A stretch of 64,000 bases of DNA, from NCBI RefSeq assembly GCF_014287475.1, contig NZ_JACOPF010000001.1, positions 992,001 through 1,056,000 of the forward strand, read 5' to 3'. Made by a program: the position numbers and the translations under genes. The notes under the pieces were generated by a model that worked only from the letters and a program-made list of their open reading frames with translations, did no database searches and was not told the origin of the DNA. Below, in pieces: positions 16,295-25,661 of the stretch (position 1 is the first letter of the stretch; every line of letters starts with the position of its first letter). The stretch is from Mediterraneibacter hominis. Its GTDB lineage: Bacteria > Bacillota > Clostridia > Lachnospirales > Lachnospiraceae.

Positions 16295-17710
16295 TCATTC
16301 CCACGCTTCCTTAAGCAGCTTTACAGCCTCCTGTATTTTCTGTTCTCCCATATTCGCATATCCCAGCAAAATCACCGCCTCTTTTTTTCGCATTTGCTCT
16401 TCTTTTTCTTTCCTGTCTCCGACAAAATATTCAGAAAGCCCATATACCTTTATTCCTCTTTGCGCCGCTTTTTCTATCAGTACTGCTTCTTCCATATCTG
16501 AAAAATGAAGCAAAAGATGCACTCCTGCATTTTCGCCTGAAATGCTGCATTTTATTTTTGTCTCCTTCAGGCAATTGAGAAGTGTGTCATGTCTGCTTTT
16601 ATACAGCGCCCTTGTTTTATTCAGATGCCTCTCATAATATCCGTTTTCTATAAATCTCTGCAAAATCAATTGATCGACTTTAGACACTGTGGAATTTAAA
16701 AACCGACATTTCTCTGTATACAGTTCTAAAATCGGTTTTGGCAAAACCATATATCCCATTCGAATTGCCGGAGCAATCGATTTGGAAAACGTCCCTGTAT
16801 AAATTACTTTCTCATGTACGTCATATCCCTGCAGCGCCGGAATCGGCTTTCCTTTATAGCGGAATTCACTGTCATAGTCATCTTCAATTATATAACGCCC
16901 CGCTTCCTCCTCCGCCCATTTTAGCAGCTCCATCCGCCTCTTGATCGGCATAATAATTCCCAAAGGATATTGATGAGAAGGCATGACAAACGCGATATCC
17001 GCCTTTGACTTCTTTAATTCTGAAATGCACATGCCTTTTGCATCCATATCTACCGTACAAACCTCATAGGAAAGGTTTTTAAACAGGCGGTATGCCTGTC
17101 TGTATGTTGGATTCTCCAACGCTACCTTATGCGCTGTTCCTATGATTGTAGTCAGAAGCATCAAAAGATAGTCATTCCCTGCTCCCACAATAATCTGCTC
17201 CGGCTCACAGTTGACCCCTCTTGCCTGATGAAGATAGCTGCCAATCGCACTCCTGAGCCCATATTCACCCTGCGGATCTCCCAGACGAAATAATTCTGCT
17301 TTATCATCCCCCAGGCTTTCCCTGGAAAGCTTCCTCCACACATTATAAGGAAAGCTTCTTAAATCTACTCCATTTGGCGTAAAATCATACATATATTGTG
17401 TCTCTTTTTTTTTCGTTTCTTCTCCTCTTATTTTTACAGGCTGCTTTAGCCTGTACAATCCCGCCACCTCGGAGACATAATATCCTCTGCATGGCTGCGC
17501 TTCTACATACCCTTCTGACAAAAGCTGCTCATAGGCAAGCTCTACAGTACTTCTGCTCACCTCTAAATACCGGCAAAGCTGCCTTGTAGATGGCAGTCTT
17601 TCCCCGCTTTTTATTCTTCCTTCTTGTATGTCCTGTTTAATATAAGCATAAATCTGTTCATATAAGGGAGTTTTTGAATTAGGATGCAGATGAATGGTCA
17701 GTTCGTTCAT
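16295..17710 (-). CDS. MocR/PdxR-type PLP-dependent regulator (GntR HTH + aminotransferase fold)
   Basis: A 471-residue fusion. A GntR winged helix is at residues 8-76 (PLYEQIYAYIKQDIQEG, LPSTRQLCRYLEVSRSTVE); a class-I aminotransferase-like domain fills the rest, with the PLP lysine in TGTFSKSIAPAIRMGY and the IIEDDYDSEFRY segment. Length matches the MocR family. Members sense PLP or amino-acid derivatives and activate pdx or gab-type genes. No pdxS/pdxT gene is adjacent, so its target is unknown. Clearly the family, target unassigned. Confidence 0.93.
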   Translation of the reverse strand: MNELTIHLHPNSKTPLYEQIYAYIKQDIQEGRIKSGERLPSTRQLCRYLEVSRSTVELAYEQLLSEGYVEAQPCRGYYVSEVAGLYRLKQPVKIRGEETKKKETQYMYDFTPNGVDLRSFPYNVWRKLSRESLGDDKAELFRLGDPQGEYGLRSAIGSYLHQARGVNCEPEQIIVGAGNDYLLMLLTTIIGTAHKVALENPTYRQAYRLFKNLSYEVCTVDMDAKGMCISELKKSKADIAFVMPSHQYPLGIIMPIKRRMELLKWAEEEAGRYIIEDDYDSEFRYKGKPIPALQGYDVHEKVIYTGTFSKSIAPAIRMGYMVLPKPILELYTEKCRFLNSTVSKVDQLILQRFIENGYYERHLNKTRALYKSRHDTLLNCLKETKIKCSISGENAGVHLLLHFSDMEEAVLIEKAAQRGIKVYGLSEYFVGDRKEKEEQMRKKEAVILLGYANMGEQKIQEAVKLLKEAWE

Positions 17711-17838
17711 ATTTATTTTTCCTTTCTAAACCAAGCCACTTTTTATAAAAACAAGGCAGGCTGCCCTTCCATTTTAAAGACACCTGCCATTTCGTCTCTT
17801 AAATCAGCCAATTTTCTTCTTTTATCTTCTCATTTTCA

Positions 17839-19506
17839 CTATTTTGGCAGCTTAAATGAACTTTTTAAAGAGACAATCCTGTTAAATACGAGAGCCTCCG
17901 GTACAGAATCTTTCGCGTCCACGCAGTAATACCCGTTTCTTACAAACTGGAAACTGTCATACGCTTTTGTTCCGTCAAAGCTTGGCTCTACATATGCATC
18001 TTTTATAATTTTCAAAGAATTTGGATTTAGGTTTAAAGAACCGTCCTCCTTATTATAAACGCCCTTTTTCTCATCAATCAAATTTTCATACAGCCGTACT
18101 TCTGCCTTTTTCGCATAGGGAGCCGGCACCCAGTGAATGGTTCCCTTTACTTTTCTGCCGGTAAACCCGCTGCCTGCTTTCGTTTCTGGATCATACGTAC
18201 AGTGTACTTCTGTAATATTCCCGTTTTCATCTTTTACGAAGCTTTCACATTTCACAAAATATGCATGCATCAGACGAACCTCGTTTCCCGGGAACAGCCG
18301 GAAATATTTCTTTGGAGGCTCCTCCATAAAATCCTCTCTCTCAATATACAATTCTCTGCAAAACGGAACTTTCCGACTGCCCAGTTCCTCATTCTCCAGA
18401 TTGTTTGCAACGTCCAGATATTCTACCTGCCCTTCCGGATAATTGTCAATCACCAACTTGATTGGATCTAACACTGCCATCATTCTTGGTTTTTTCATCT
18501 TCAAATCCTCTCGGATACAGTATTCTAACATCGCATAATCTACAGAGCTCTGGCTTTTGGACACCCCACACATGTCCACAAACATTTTAATAGATTCAGG
18601 TGTAAAGCCCCGCCTTCTAAGTGCGGCGATAGAGACAAGGCGCGGATCATCCCAGCCGTCTACAATACCGTCTTCTACCAGTTTTTTAATATATCTTTTT
18701 CCTGTCACTACATTTGTCAAATACAGCTTTGCAAATTCAATCTGCCGCGGAGGATTTTTAAATTCACATTCCTTTACAACCCAGTCATATAATGGCCTGT
18801 GATCTTCGAATTCCAGCGTACATATAGAATGGGTAATTCCCTCAATGGCATCCTCTATCGGATGCGCAAAATCATACATCGGATAAATACACCATGCATC
18901 CCCTGTATTGTGGTGGTGCATATGCGCCACACGATAGAGAATCGGATCTCTCATGTTAATATTCGGGGATGCCATATCAATCTTTGCTCTTAAAACTCTT
19001 TCTCCGTCCTGAAATTTGCCTTCCTTCATCGCAGTAAAAAGCTCCAGATTTTCTTCTACACTTCGGTTTCTGTATGGGCTTTCTTTCCCAGGCTCTGTCA
19101 GTGTCCCACGATACTGTCTAATCTCGTCCGGAGATAAATCACAGACATATGCCTTTCCTTTTTTTATCAGCTTTACTGCACATTCATACATTTTTTCGAA
19201 ATAACTGGATGCAAAGTACAGATGTTCCTTCCAGTCTGCCCCCAGCCATTTAATATCCTCTTTTATGGAATCTACAAACTCCACCTTTTCCTTTGTCGGA
19301 TTTGTATCGTCAAAACGCATATGGAATTCTCCATTGTACTTCTGTGACAGCCCATAGTTTAAAAGTATGGACTTTGCATGCCCGATATGAAGATAGCCGT
19401 TTGGTTCCGGCGGGAAACGAGTACAGACGTGGTCATAAACACCTTCTGCCAGATCTTTATCTATTTCCTGCTCTATAAAATTTTTTGAAACGGTTTCATT
19501 TTCCAT
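17839..19506 (-). CDS. glnS: Glutaminyl-tRNA synthetase
   Basis: A full-length GlnRS of 555 residues. The class I HIGH motif is in [16 protein letters not shown] at about residues 34-48, and the GlnRS-type [18 protein letters not shown] is at mid-protein. The KMSKS-like loop is divergent ([11 protein letters not shown]). The C-terminal half carries the two-beta-barrel anticodon domain. GlnRS charges tRNA-Gln directly and avoids the GatCAB transamidation route used by many Firmicutes; its presence is typical of Lachnospiraceae. It has its own promoter (TTGTGA, 17 bp, TAAGAT). Confidence 0.96.
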   Translation of the reverse strand: MENETVSKNFIEQEIDKDLAEGVYDHVCTRFPPEPNGYLHIGHAKSILLNYGLSQKYNGEFHMRFDDTNPTKEKVEFVDSIKEDIKWLGADWKEHLYFASSYFEKMYECAVKLIKKGKAYVCDLSPDEIRQYRGTLTEPGKESPYRNRSVEENLELFTAMKEGKFQDGERVLRAKIDMASPNINMRDPILYRVAHMHHHNTGDAWCIYPMYDFAHPIEDAIEGITHSICTLEFEDHRPLYDWVVKECEFKNPPRQIEFAKLYLTNVVTGKRYIKKLVEDGIVDGWDDPRLVSIAALRRRGFTPESIKMFVDMCGVSKSQSSVDYAMLEYCIREDLKMKKPRMMAVLDPIKLVIDNYPEGQVEYLDVANNLENEELGSRKVPFCRELYIEREDFMEEPPKKYFRLFPGNEVRLMHAYFVKCESFVKDENGNITEVHCTYDPETKAGSGFTGRKVKGTIHWVPAPYAKKAEVRLYENLIDEKKGVYNKEDGSLNLNPNSLKIIKDAYVEPSFDGTKAYDSFQFVRNGYYCVDAKDSVPEALVFNRIVSLKSSFKLPK

Positions 19507-19541
19507 AATTTCCTCCTAAAATTCGAACTTTTACGCCACTA

Positions 19542-19570
19542 ATCTTACCATAAAAAAAGAGGCTTCACAA
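19542..19570 (-). promoter_or_regulatory. glnS promoter
   Basis: TTGTGA (19565-19570) and TAAGAT (19542-19547) on the minus strand with 17 bp between. Confidence 0.65.
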
Positions 19571-19725
19571 GGTCTGTCTTGACCTTTCTTATTGTTTCAC
19601 TTGATGTTTCTTAATTGTTTTTATTTCCCTTTCTCCCTATCTATGGTATACTGAATAAGTTACTGCGGCTTTATACTGGTGTTTAAAGTTCCTGATTTGT
19701 ATTTTGATTGGAAAGGACTACTTAT

Positions 19726-21186
19726 ATGAAAAGAGAAAAATTTGGTTCCCGTCTTGGGTTCATTCTTGTTTCAGCCGGATGCGCCATAGGGCTTGGAAAT
19801 GTATGGAAATTTCCGTACATGACGGGTAAATATGGTGGCGCTGCATTCATTTTAATTTATCTTTTGTTTCTTATTATCCTTGGTATGCCGATCATTGTCT
19901 GTGAATTCAGTGTAGGGCGTGCCAGCCAGAAAAGCATCGCCACCTCCTACAATACACTGGAGCCGCTGTATTCACGCTGGCACCACACTCGTTGGTTTGC
20001 AATCGCCGGAAATTACATACTTGTCATGTTCTACTCCTGTGTCGGCGGATGGATGCTTTATTATTGCTTCCGCATGGCAAAAGGAGAATTTCTAAATGTA
20101 GATGCAGTGCAAGTTACACAAAAATATGAATCCATGCTACAGACCCCAGGACTCCTTTTGTCCTGGACAGTCATCGTAATTCTAATTGCATTTGGAATCT
20201 GTAACATTGGGCTGCAAAAGGGCGTTGAAAAGATTATGAAAGTCACTATGCTCTGTCTGCTAGCCATTATGGTCATTCTCGCCGTGCGCTCTGTCACCTT
20301 ATCCGGTTCTGCAGAAGGTCTCAAATTTTATCTTATACCTGATTTTGAAAGAATGAAGGCAAACGGCATCGGAAATGTTATCTTCGGCGCTATGAGTCAG
20401 GCGTTCTTTACCTTGAGTATTGGAATGGGCGGTATGGCAATCTTCGGCAGTTATCTGGACAAATCCCGTTCTCTTACGGGAGAATCTTTGAGCATTGTCC
20501 TTCTTGATACCTTCGTGGCGCTCACCGCAGGCTTAATTGTAATTCCAGCCTGCTTTGCTTTTGGCGTAGAACCGGATGTAGGCCCCGGTCTCGTCTTTGT
20601 CACTCTGCCGAATATTTTCGCACAGATGCCAGGAGGTCGTCTGTGGGGTGCCTTATTCTTTTTGTTTTTATTCTTCGCCGCTCTCTCCACGATCGTCGGC
20701 GTATTTGAAAATATCGTCTCATTTGGAATGGATTTATTCCATTTCACCCGAAAAAAATCTGTGGGAATCAATATCATATTGATCACTTTGTTAAGTATTC
20801 CTTGTATTCTGGGATTTAATCTGTTATCCGGATTTCAGCCCCTCGGAGCAGGCACTACGATCATGGATATGGAAGATTTCCTCGTATCCAACAACATCCT
20901 TCCTCTTGGTTCTGTTGTATATCTGCTTTTCTGTACGCATAAGAATGGCTGGGGATGGGATAACTTTATCCAAGAAGCAAATTCTGGGGAAGGCTTAAAA
21001 TTTCCTCAATTTGTCCGCGGTTATATGACCTATGTGCTTCCCTGGATTGTTGTCATCATTTACCTGAAAGGATATTATGACATGTTCAGCAAACAAAGTA
21101 CGTCCGTATTTGTCATATGGATGCTGGTTGCCTTCTCCTTCCTGTTTATGATACTGGCTGTCAGCCAAAAAAAGAAAAAAATATAA
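19726..21186 (+). CDS. Neurotransmitter:sodium symporter (NSS/SNF family)
   Basis: A 486-residue transporter of the LeuT fold. The TM1 signature GCAIGLGNVWKFPYMTG is at about residues 18-34 and the GMGGMAIFGSYL segment lies further on; about 11 to 12 helices are predicted. It takes up amino acids or related amines with Na+. The start MKREKF at 19726 has a GGAAAGGA site. The stop TAA lies inside the left inverted repeat of repeat B, so the last codons were set by the insertion or by its target site. Confidence 0.94.
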   Translation: MKREKFGSRLGFILVSAGCAIGLGNVWKFPYMTGKYGGAAFILIYLLFLIILGMPIIVCEFSVGRASQKSIATSYNTLEPLYSRWHHTRWFAIAGNYILVMFYSCVGGWMLYYCFRMAKGEFLNVDAVQVTQKYESMLQTPGLLLSWTVIVILIAFGICNIGLQKGVEKIMKVTMLCLLAIMVILAVRSVTLSGSAEGLKFYLIPDFERMKANGIGNVIFGAMSQAFFTLSIGMGGMAIFGSYLDKSRSLTGESLSIVLLDTFVALTAGLIVIPACFAFGVEPDVGPGLVFVTLPNIFAQMPGGRLWGALFFLFLFFAALSTIVGVFENIVSFGMDLFHFTRKKSVGINIILITLLSIPCILGFNLLSGFQPLGAGTTIMDMEDFLVSNNILPLGSVVYLLFCTHKNGWGWDNFIQEANSGEGLKFPQFVRGYMTYVLPWIVVIIYLKGYYDMFSKQSTSVFVIWMLVAFSFLFMILAVSQKKKKI

Positions 21187-21630
21187 ATTTAACGAAGCAA
21201 CAAGCAGTGCGAAAAGAACAGGCAAACTCTGTGTCATGCTTGCATGTAAACAGAAGTTTGTCTGCTTCTTTTCATTCGGCGACTGCCGATAGCGAAATGG
21301 AGCATATGCGAAATTGAGCTGGCACTGCGGAAATTGACAAAATGCATTCCTTGTCTGTTAGAAAAGTTTTAATAGAAGGTACACAAAAAACACTGTATCA
21401 GAACACAGGGCAGGACCCGCTTTACCTCATCCGTTCGAGTGGTTTTAAGCACAGAGCATCTGTGTGTCCATTGGAACACGCAAATGCTTCTGCACTAAGA
21501 ACCAGGCGAACTGTATTCGGAGCGCTCCTTGTCAATGCCCTGCTTATCTGACACAGTATTTTTTGCTGTCACTTCCAGTCAGAAGTTTTTACCCCGCCAT
21601 TCGGAAGGCACTTTGTCAGTTAAATTTATA
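21182..21630. mobile_element. Repeat B, copy 1: ~449-bp element with 12-bp terminal inverted repeats
   Basis: TATAAATTTAAC (21182-21193) and GTTAAATTTATA (21619-21630) are perfect terminal inverts. The first ~100 bp recur at 63901-64000 with about six differences. There is no convincing gene inside. Each flanking gene (the NSS symporter on + and the NUDIX gene on -) stops at a TAA lying in the adjacent terminal repeat. It may be a non-autonomous mobile element with a TA-rich target. Confidence 0.75.
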
Positions 21631-22324
21631 TTCTTTGCTTTAATATTAACAATGCCTGTACAATAATCGCCGCATGATCTACGGCAATCTCTCCCTGCTC
21701 TTTGACATAAAGCTTTTGTTCACGAATGAGCCCTGTTCTCTCTTTTTTTTCTACGACCGCCGCTGTTTTTATTTCCTGTTCTTTATTTTCTAATTGAAGA
21801 AGATATTCTGTCTGGCTCCATCCGTCTTTTTCAATATGTTCTGTTTCTTTTAGCCCGATTTTCCACCATAGAGCAGCCGCGGCGTCATCCCCTGCCTGCA
21901 CCTTCACCTCTGTTTTCTTTACCATCGCCATATAGGCCGTTGTTATTACCCGTACTCTTGGATCTCGGTTGCAATTGCCCCAGGTACCTATCTGCTCCAT
22001 AGCAATTCTGTGTATCCCTGTTTCTTCCTCTAATTCCCGGCGTGCTGTATCATCTAAGTTTTCTTCCAGATTGACAAAGCCCCCCGGAAGCGCCCAAAAA
22101 CCAATACTTGGATGGTTCTTACGCTTCACAAGCAGAAGCTCTAATTCCTCTATGCTCTTAATCTGCTTCCCCTCATAAGCTAACACCACTGCATCTGTCG
22201 TGCAGCTGGGCGTCTTGTATTTATATGGATTATAGTTCTCTAGGAACTCTTCCAATGTCTGCCCATTCTCATTTTTTTCTCCAGTCCCATAAAATGCAGA
22301 AATATCCTTTAAAAATGCTGGCAT
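21626..22324 (-). CDS. NUDIX hydrolase
   Basis: A 232-residue protein with a NUDIX domain at about 38-170. The NUDIX box GGFVNLEENLDDTARRELEE (with TGI following) fits the GX5EX7REUXEEXGU pattern. The N-terminal ~35 residues and the C-terminal ~60 residues (LLQLENKEQEIKTAAVVE and a long helix) lie outside the domain. The family hydrolyses nucleoside diphosphate-linked compounds; ADP-ribose-type substrates are likely but unproven. The NrtR regulators share this architecture, but I see no winged helix in the tail. The stop codon is in the right end of repeat B. Confidence 0.9.
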   Translation of the reverse strand: MPAFLKDISAFYGTGEKNENGQTLEEFLENYNPYKYKTPSCTTDAVVLAYEGKQIKSIEELELLLVKRKNHPSIGFWALPGGFVNLEENLDDTARRELEEETGIHRIAMEQIGTWGNCNRDPRVRVITTAYMAMVKKTEVKVQAGDDAAAALWWKIGLKETEHIEKDGWSQTEYLLQLENKEQEIKTAAVVEKKERTGLIREQKLYVKEQGEIAVDHAAIIVQALLILKQRI

Positions 22325-22340
22325 GTGAACATCCCCTCTC

Positions 22341-22679
22341 CTATTTAAAAAACTGCCCTACCTTCTCCGTAAGGCTTATGAAACGAACAATTTCATCTCC
22401 ATTCTTTCTCGCTTTTTCCAGAGAAACACAGTAATCTGGAATTCCAATCAGCCTGTTATTAGCAGCTGACCAGTCTCTTACCAATAATTTGCCCAATCCT
22501 TCTACATCCTTTAGCTCAAAGTGAATCCCTATTTCAATATTATTCTTCATTGCATCCAGAAAACGACAAAAATGCGGTCTTTTCGCTTTCTTATTTCTTT
22601 CCAGAAAAATAAGCAGTTCTTTCAGTGCATTATGAAGCGGCACTAATTCTTCTCTTCGCGGTATCCTCATATTCTTCAT
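22341..22679 (-). CDS. Small hypothetical protein
   Basis: A soluble protein of 112 residues if it starts at the ATG at 22679 (MKNMRIPRREE). The frame is open to a TTG at 22703 and an ATG at 22670 is also possible; the nearest ribosome-like site (GAGGTG) is about 16 bp away, so the start is uncertain. It is basic, helical and carries no transmembrane segment or recognisable motif (segments HNALKELLIFLER, GLGKLLVRDW). It lies 16 bp before the NUDIX gene on the same strand and may be co-transcribed with it. Confidence 0.55.
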   Translation of the reverse strand: MKNMRIPRREELVPLHNALKELLIFLERNKKAKRPHFCRFLDAMKNNIEIGIHFELKDVEGLGKLLVRDWSAANNRLIGIPDYCVSLEKARKNGDEIVRFISLTEKVGQFFK

Positions 22680-22787
22680 CCAACCGTACTTTTTACACCT
22701 CAAACTTAATATCTAGTATACCACATATCTTCGACATTTTATCTAATTGTAAAAAATCGTGGCATTTTTATCTGAATTTTTCAAGTT

Positions 22788-22951
22788 GTAACAGTTCAGC
22801 CCGCGCCATTCGTAAAACCGCACTGTGTGCTTATCGTGGCTGCCGCCACCGTTTTACTCATTGACGGGCGCTTAAGCTCATACAGATGTACGCTCGCAAA
22901 AACATGCAAGCATGTTTTATGCTTCCGCACACTGTATAGCTGAACTGTTAC
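22788..22951. mobile_element. 164-bp inverted-repeat element (MITE-like)
   Basis: GTAACAGTTCAGC (22788-22800) and GCTGAACTGTTAC (22939-22951) are perfect 13-bp inverts; the interior is GC-richer and structured. It is non-coding and lies in the gap before tRNA-Thr. No second copy is seen in this window. Confidence 0.65.
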
Positions 22952-23048
22952 TTCAAATTACAGGACACCTGACAAAACTTCTTGACAACACTAGGTGTTT
23001 TGTTGTATATTTATATCGTTGCGTACAGCCGTATTTTATTGTACACAA

Positions 23049-23121
23049 GCTGCCTTGGCTCAGTAGGTAGAGCGTCGCCTTGGTAAGGCGGAGGTCGGCG
23101 GTTCAAGTCCGCTAGGCAGCT
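23049..23121 (+). tRNA. tRNA-Thr (GGT)
   Basis: 73-base cloverleaf: acceptor GCTGCCT / AGGCAGC, D loop GCTCAGTAGGTAGAGC, anticodon loop TTGGTAA giving GGT (reads ACC/ACT), T arm GGTTCAAGTCC. CCA is not encoded. GGT can pair with ACT, the specifier read from the Thr T-box at 7.5 kb. Confidence 0.95.
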
Positions 23122-23153
23122 TTATAAAGGAGAGTTTTTTTGTAAAAATCTGA

Positions 23154-23255
23154 CTATAGAAAAGGAGTTGATTCTTTATATGGATCAACTCCTTTTCTGT
23201 CATGAAATGATGCACTACTCCCCTGCCATAAACCAGATAAGGTTTCCCTTATCAT
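23154..23255 (-). CDS. Possible 33-residue peptide gene after udp
   Basis: An ATG at 23255 has a good AGGAAAGGTGAG site and lies 36 bp after the udp stop. The predicted 33-residue product (MIRETLSGLWQGSSASFHDR, then GVDPYKESTPFL) has no family match I recognise, and its last third is encoded by the arms of a terminator hairpin. It could be a chance frame. Conservation in other genomes would settle it. Confidence 0.3.
   Translation of the reverse strand: MIRETLSGLWQGSSASFHDRKGVDPYKESTPFL
23158..23198 (-). terminator. Terminator at the end of the cysE-to-udp run
   Basis: AGAAAAGGAGTTGAT and ATCAACTCCTTTTCT are a 15-bp perfect inverted repeat with an 11-base loop. It may serve the minus-strand run and the tRNA-Thr transcript. 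Confidence 0.75.
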
Positions 23256-23291
23256 CTTCTCACCTTTCCTGATAGCAGACATATTTTGTCT

Positions 23292-24083
23292 TTAAACACC
23301 CTTCTGCTTTTCTTCCCAAATCAGCTCCCGGATTGCCTGCACTGCCACTTTGATTGCACTGTCCGTATCATGCACCTGTTTATTTGGAAGTCCTTGTTTT
23401 TCCCGTTCCTGATTCGCCACAACCAAAAATACAGACCCTACTTTTACTCTCCTGTATGCGCCCACAATAAATAACGCTGCGGACTCCATCTCTGAAGCCA
23501 TGCACCCCATACGAAGCCACGCGTTCCACTTTTCCAGCAACTCGTACCCAACAGGATGTTTTTCCGGCTGATGCTGTCCGTAAAAAGAGTCTTTACATTG
23601 TACCACTCCGGTATGATAGGAAATGCCTCCCTTTTTTGCAGCACTGACAAGTGCATTCGTCACTTCTAAGTCTGAAATCGCTGGATATTCAATAGGGGCG
23701 TATTCTTTGCTTGTCCCCTCCATCCGTATAGCTCCTGTAGCAATCACCAAATCTCCTCCGCAAACCTCTGTCTGCATACCGCCACAGGTTCCTACTCTTA
23801 TAAAAGTATCCGCGCCACAGTTGCAAAGTTCTTCCAATGCGATGGAGGCGGAGGCACCGCCGATTCCTGTGCTGGTGACACTGACCCTGACTCCGTCAAG
23901 CGTCCCTGTATAAGTGACAAATTCCCGGCTGTCCGCCACTAGCACAGGAGCATCAAAATACTGCGCTATCTTTTGACACCGTTTTGGATCGCCGGGAAGA
24001 ATTACATATTTCCCCACATCCTCTTTTTTTGTTCCTATATGATACTGGATTCCCGCCCCCTCTGTGTAATCTACCATTTTCAT
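23292..24083 (-). CDS. udp: Uridine phosphorylase
   Basis: A 263-residue nucleoside phosphorylase of the NP-I family. The phosphate-site [10 protein letters not shown], the GTCGGM motif (VGTCGGMQ) and the [10 protein letters not shown] base-contact segment identify it; the udp branch is favoured over deoD by the DSFYGQ segment. It splits uridine into uracil and ribose-1-phosphate. It lies 33 bp after cdd on the same strand, making a pyrimidine salvage pair (cytidine to uridine to uracil). Last gene of an eight-gene run beginning with cysE. Confidence 0.94.
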   Translation of the reverse strand: MKMVDYTEGAGIQYHIGTKKEDVGKYVILPGDPKRCQKIAQYFDAPVLVADSREFVTYTGTLDGVRVSVTSTGIGGASASIALEELCNCGADTFIRVGTCGGMQTEVCGGDLVIATGAIRMEGTSKEYAPIEYPAISDLEVTNALVSAAKKGGISYHTGVVQCKDSFYGQHQPEKHPVGYELLEKWNAWLRMGCMASEMESAALFIVGAYRRVKVGSVFLVVANQEREKQGLPNKQVHDTDSAIKVAVQAIRELIWEEKQKGV

Positions 24084-24116
24084 TTCTCCTTTCTATCCTG
24101 CTGTCATATCTGTTTC

Positions 24117-24527
24117 TTATAGCTTAAACCCCATCGGAGCCAATTCCTCCAATGTAAAAATCTGGTACTTTTCTCTGTTTGCCGCCAAAACTACTTGAAA
24201 ATCGGGTTTACAGAATTCCAACATCACCTGCCGGCATACTCCGCACGGCGGGCACAGCTCCTTCGGATTTTCCTCTCCTGGTCCTCCCACAATACAGATT
24301 GCCTGAAATTCTTTCACTCCTTCACTTACTGCTTTAAAAAAAGCGGTCCTCTCGGCACAATTACTCGGACTGTATGCTCCGTTTTCAATATTACAGCCTG
24401 TATATATCGTTCCGTCTTCGGCAAGCAAAGACGCACCCACGCGGAAGCCAGAATATGGGGCATAGGAAAACTTTCTCTGTTCCAAAGCGGATTCTATTAA
24501 CTGAAAAATCTTCTTCTCTTCTATCAT
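24117..24527 (-). CDS. cdd: Cytidine deaminase
   Basis: A 136-residue tetrameric-type cytidine deaminase. The zinc-site motifs are complete: CNIENGAYSPSNCAERTAF (His replaced by Cys as in the Cdd family) and PCGVCRQVM. It deaminates cytidine and deoxycytidine in the cytoplasm. Only 30 bp separate it from dtd upstream and 33 bp from udp downstream, so it shares a transcript with both. Confidence 0.96.
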   Translation of the reverse strand: MIEEKKIFQLIESALEQRKFSYAPYSGFRVGASLLAEDGTIYTGCNIENGAYSPSNCAERTAFFKAVSEGVKEFQAICIVGGPGEENPKELCPPCGVCRQVMLEFCKPDFQVVLAANREKYQIFTLEELAPMGFKL

Positions 24528-24557
24528 TACTGTCTTTCCTTTCTGATAACCAGGCGG

Positions 24558-25004
24558 CTACAGATTCTCAGAATCCAGCAGAACAGTAAACGGGCCGTCG
24601 TTTACCAGGCTTACCTTCATCTCTGCCCCAAACCTTCCGGTCTGTACACAAAGAACCTCTTTTTTACATTTTTCTATTATATACGTATATAGTTCTTCCG
24701 CCTTTTGGGGATTCCCTGCCTCTGTAAAGCTGGGACGGTTTCCCTTTTTACAGTTCGCATAAAGTGTAAACTGGGAAACGAGCAGAAGACTGCCGTTTAC
24801 ATCTGACAGGGATACATTTGTCTTTCCGTTTTCATCTTCAAAAATCCGAAGTCCGATCAGTTTTTTTACAAGTTTATCTGCTATATCGCAAGTATCGCTC
24901 TCCGCTACCCCTATCAGAACCAGAAGACCCTTGCCGATTTCTCCAATCACATTTCCCTCCACAGAAACAGACGCCTCCGTCACCCTTTGTATTACAAATC
25001 TCAC
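24558..25004 (-). CDS. dtd: D-aminoacyl-tRNA deacylase
   Basis: A 148-residue DTD protein. The family motifs SQFTLYA ([17 protein letters not shown]) and the C-terminal NDGPFT motif ([13 protein letters not shown]) are present. It removes D-amino acids from mischarged tRNA. It lies 25 bp after sigH and 30 bp before cdd on the same strand. Complete and ordinary. Confidence 0.97.
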   Translation of the reverse strand: MRFVIQRVTEASVSVEGNVIGEIGKGLLVLIGVAESDTCDIADKLVKKLIGLRIFEDENGKTNVSLSDVNGSLLLVSQFTLYANCKKGNRPSFTEAGNPQKAEELYTYIIEKCKKEVLCVQTGRFGAEMKVSLVNDGPFTVLLDSENL

Positions 25005-25029
25005 CGTATTTCTCCTTCCTGATTTTCCT

Positions 25030-25641
25030 TTATCTCAACATTTTTTCTGCCTTGTTTTTAATCCTCTGAAGCGCATTATCTATTGCTTTCGGGCTTTTGT
25101 CCAAAAGCTCTGCAATCGTTTTATAGTCTGTTCCCATGAGATGCAGATACAAAACATGGTTTTCAAAAGTACTTAAATTTTCTTTCAAATCTTCTATCAG
25201 CGCTTCTGTATATTCTTTTCCGAAATACAGCGCCTCTGGATTATTCTCCTGCTCCGGCTCAATCGTGTCTATCAGGGCTAGCTTCTTTCCTTCTCCTTCT
25301 GTTTCACTCTCTTCATATAAAGATACATAGGAATTCAAAGGCAGGTGTTTCTTTCTCTTTGATGCCTCAATCGCAGTATACATCTGACGCGAAACACATA
25401 ATTCCGCAAAGCTGAAAAACGAAGCCCCTTGAGATTCATCAAAATCTCTTACCGCTTTAATCAGCCCGATCATTCCCTCCTGAATCAAGTCTTCGTTCTC
25501 TCCTCCAAGAAGATACATTGCTCTGGCTTTTTTCCTTACCATTGATTTATATTTCACCATAATAAAATCCATGATGTCGCTCTCTCCCGCCCGCAGCTTT
25601 TTAATAAGCTGCTCGTCCGGGATTTTTTCATATTTTCCCAT
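25030..25641 (-). CDS. sigH: Sporulation sigma factor SigH
   Basis: A 203-residue sigma-70 family protein with region 2 ([39 protein letters not shown]) and region 4 ([35 protein letters not shown]). The family is Spo0H, the early-sporulation/transition-state sigma factor. The start at 25641 (MGKYEKIP) has an AAAGGAAAG site and avoids overlap with rlmB. Gene order cysE-cysS-mrnC-rlmB-sigH is the Bacillus order without yacP. The run begins at a cysteine T-box, so sigH is partly read from a cysteine-responsive promoter unless an internal promoter exists. Confidence 0.94.
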   Translation of the reverse strand: MGKYEKIPDEQLIKKLRAGESDIMDFIMVKYKSMVRKKARAMYLLGGENEDLIQEGMIGLIKAVRDFDESQGASFFSFAELCVSRQMYTAIEASKRKKHLPLNSYVSLYEESETEGEGKKLALIDTIEPEQENNPEALYFGKEYTEALIEDLKENLSTFENHVLYLHLMGTDYKTIAELLDKSPKAIDNALQRIKNKAEKMLR

Positions 25642-25661
25642 GCTTTCCTTTCCGTTTCTTT

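Noticed and set aside
20995..21237. A minus-strand frame beginning MTQSLPVLFALLVASLNLYF, also found in the second repeat B copy (63765-63956)
   Set aside because: The same 20 residues occur because both frames start inside repeat B; the remainder is antisense to the NSS symporter or the ligase gene. No ribosome site and no shared C-terminus.
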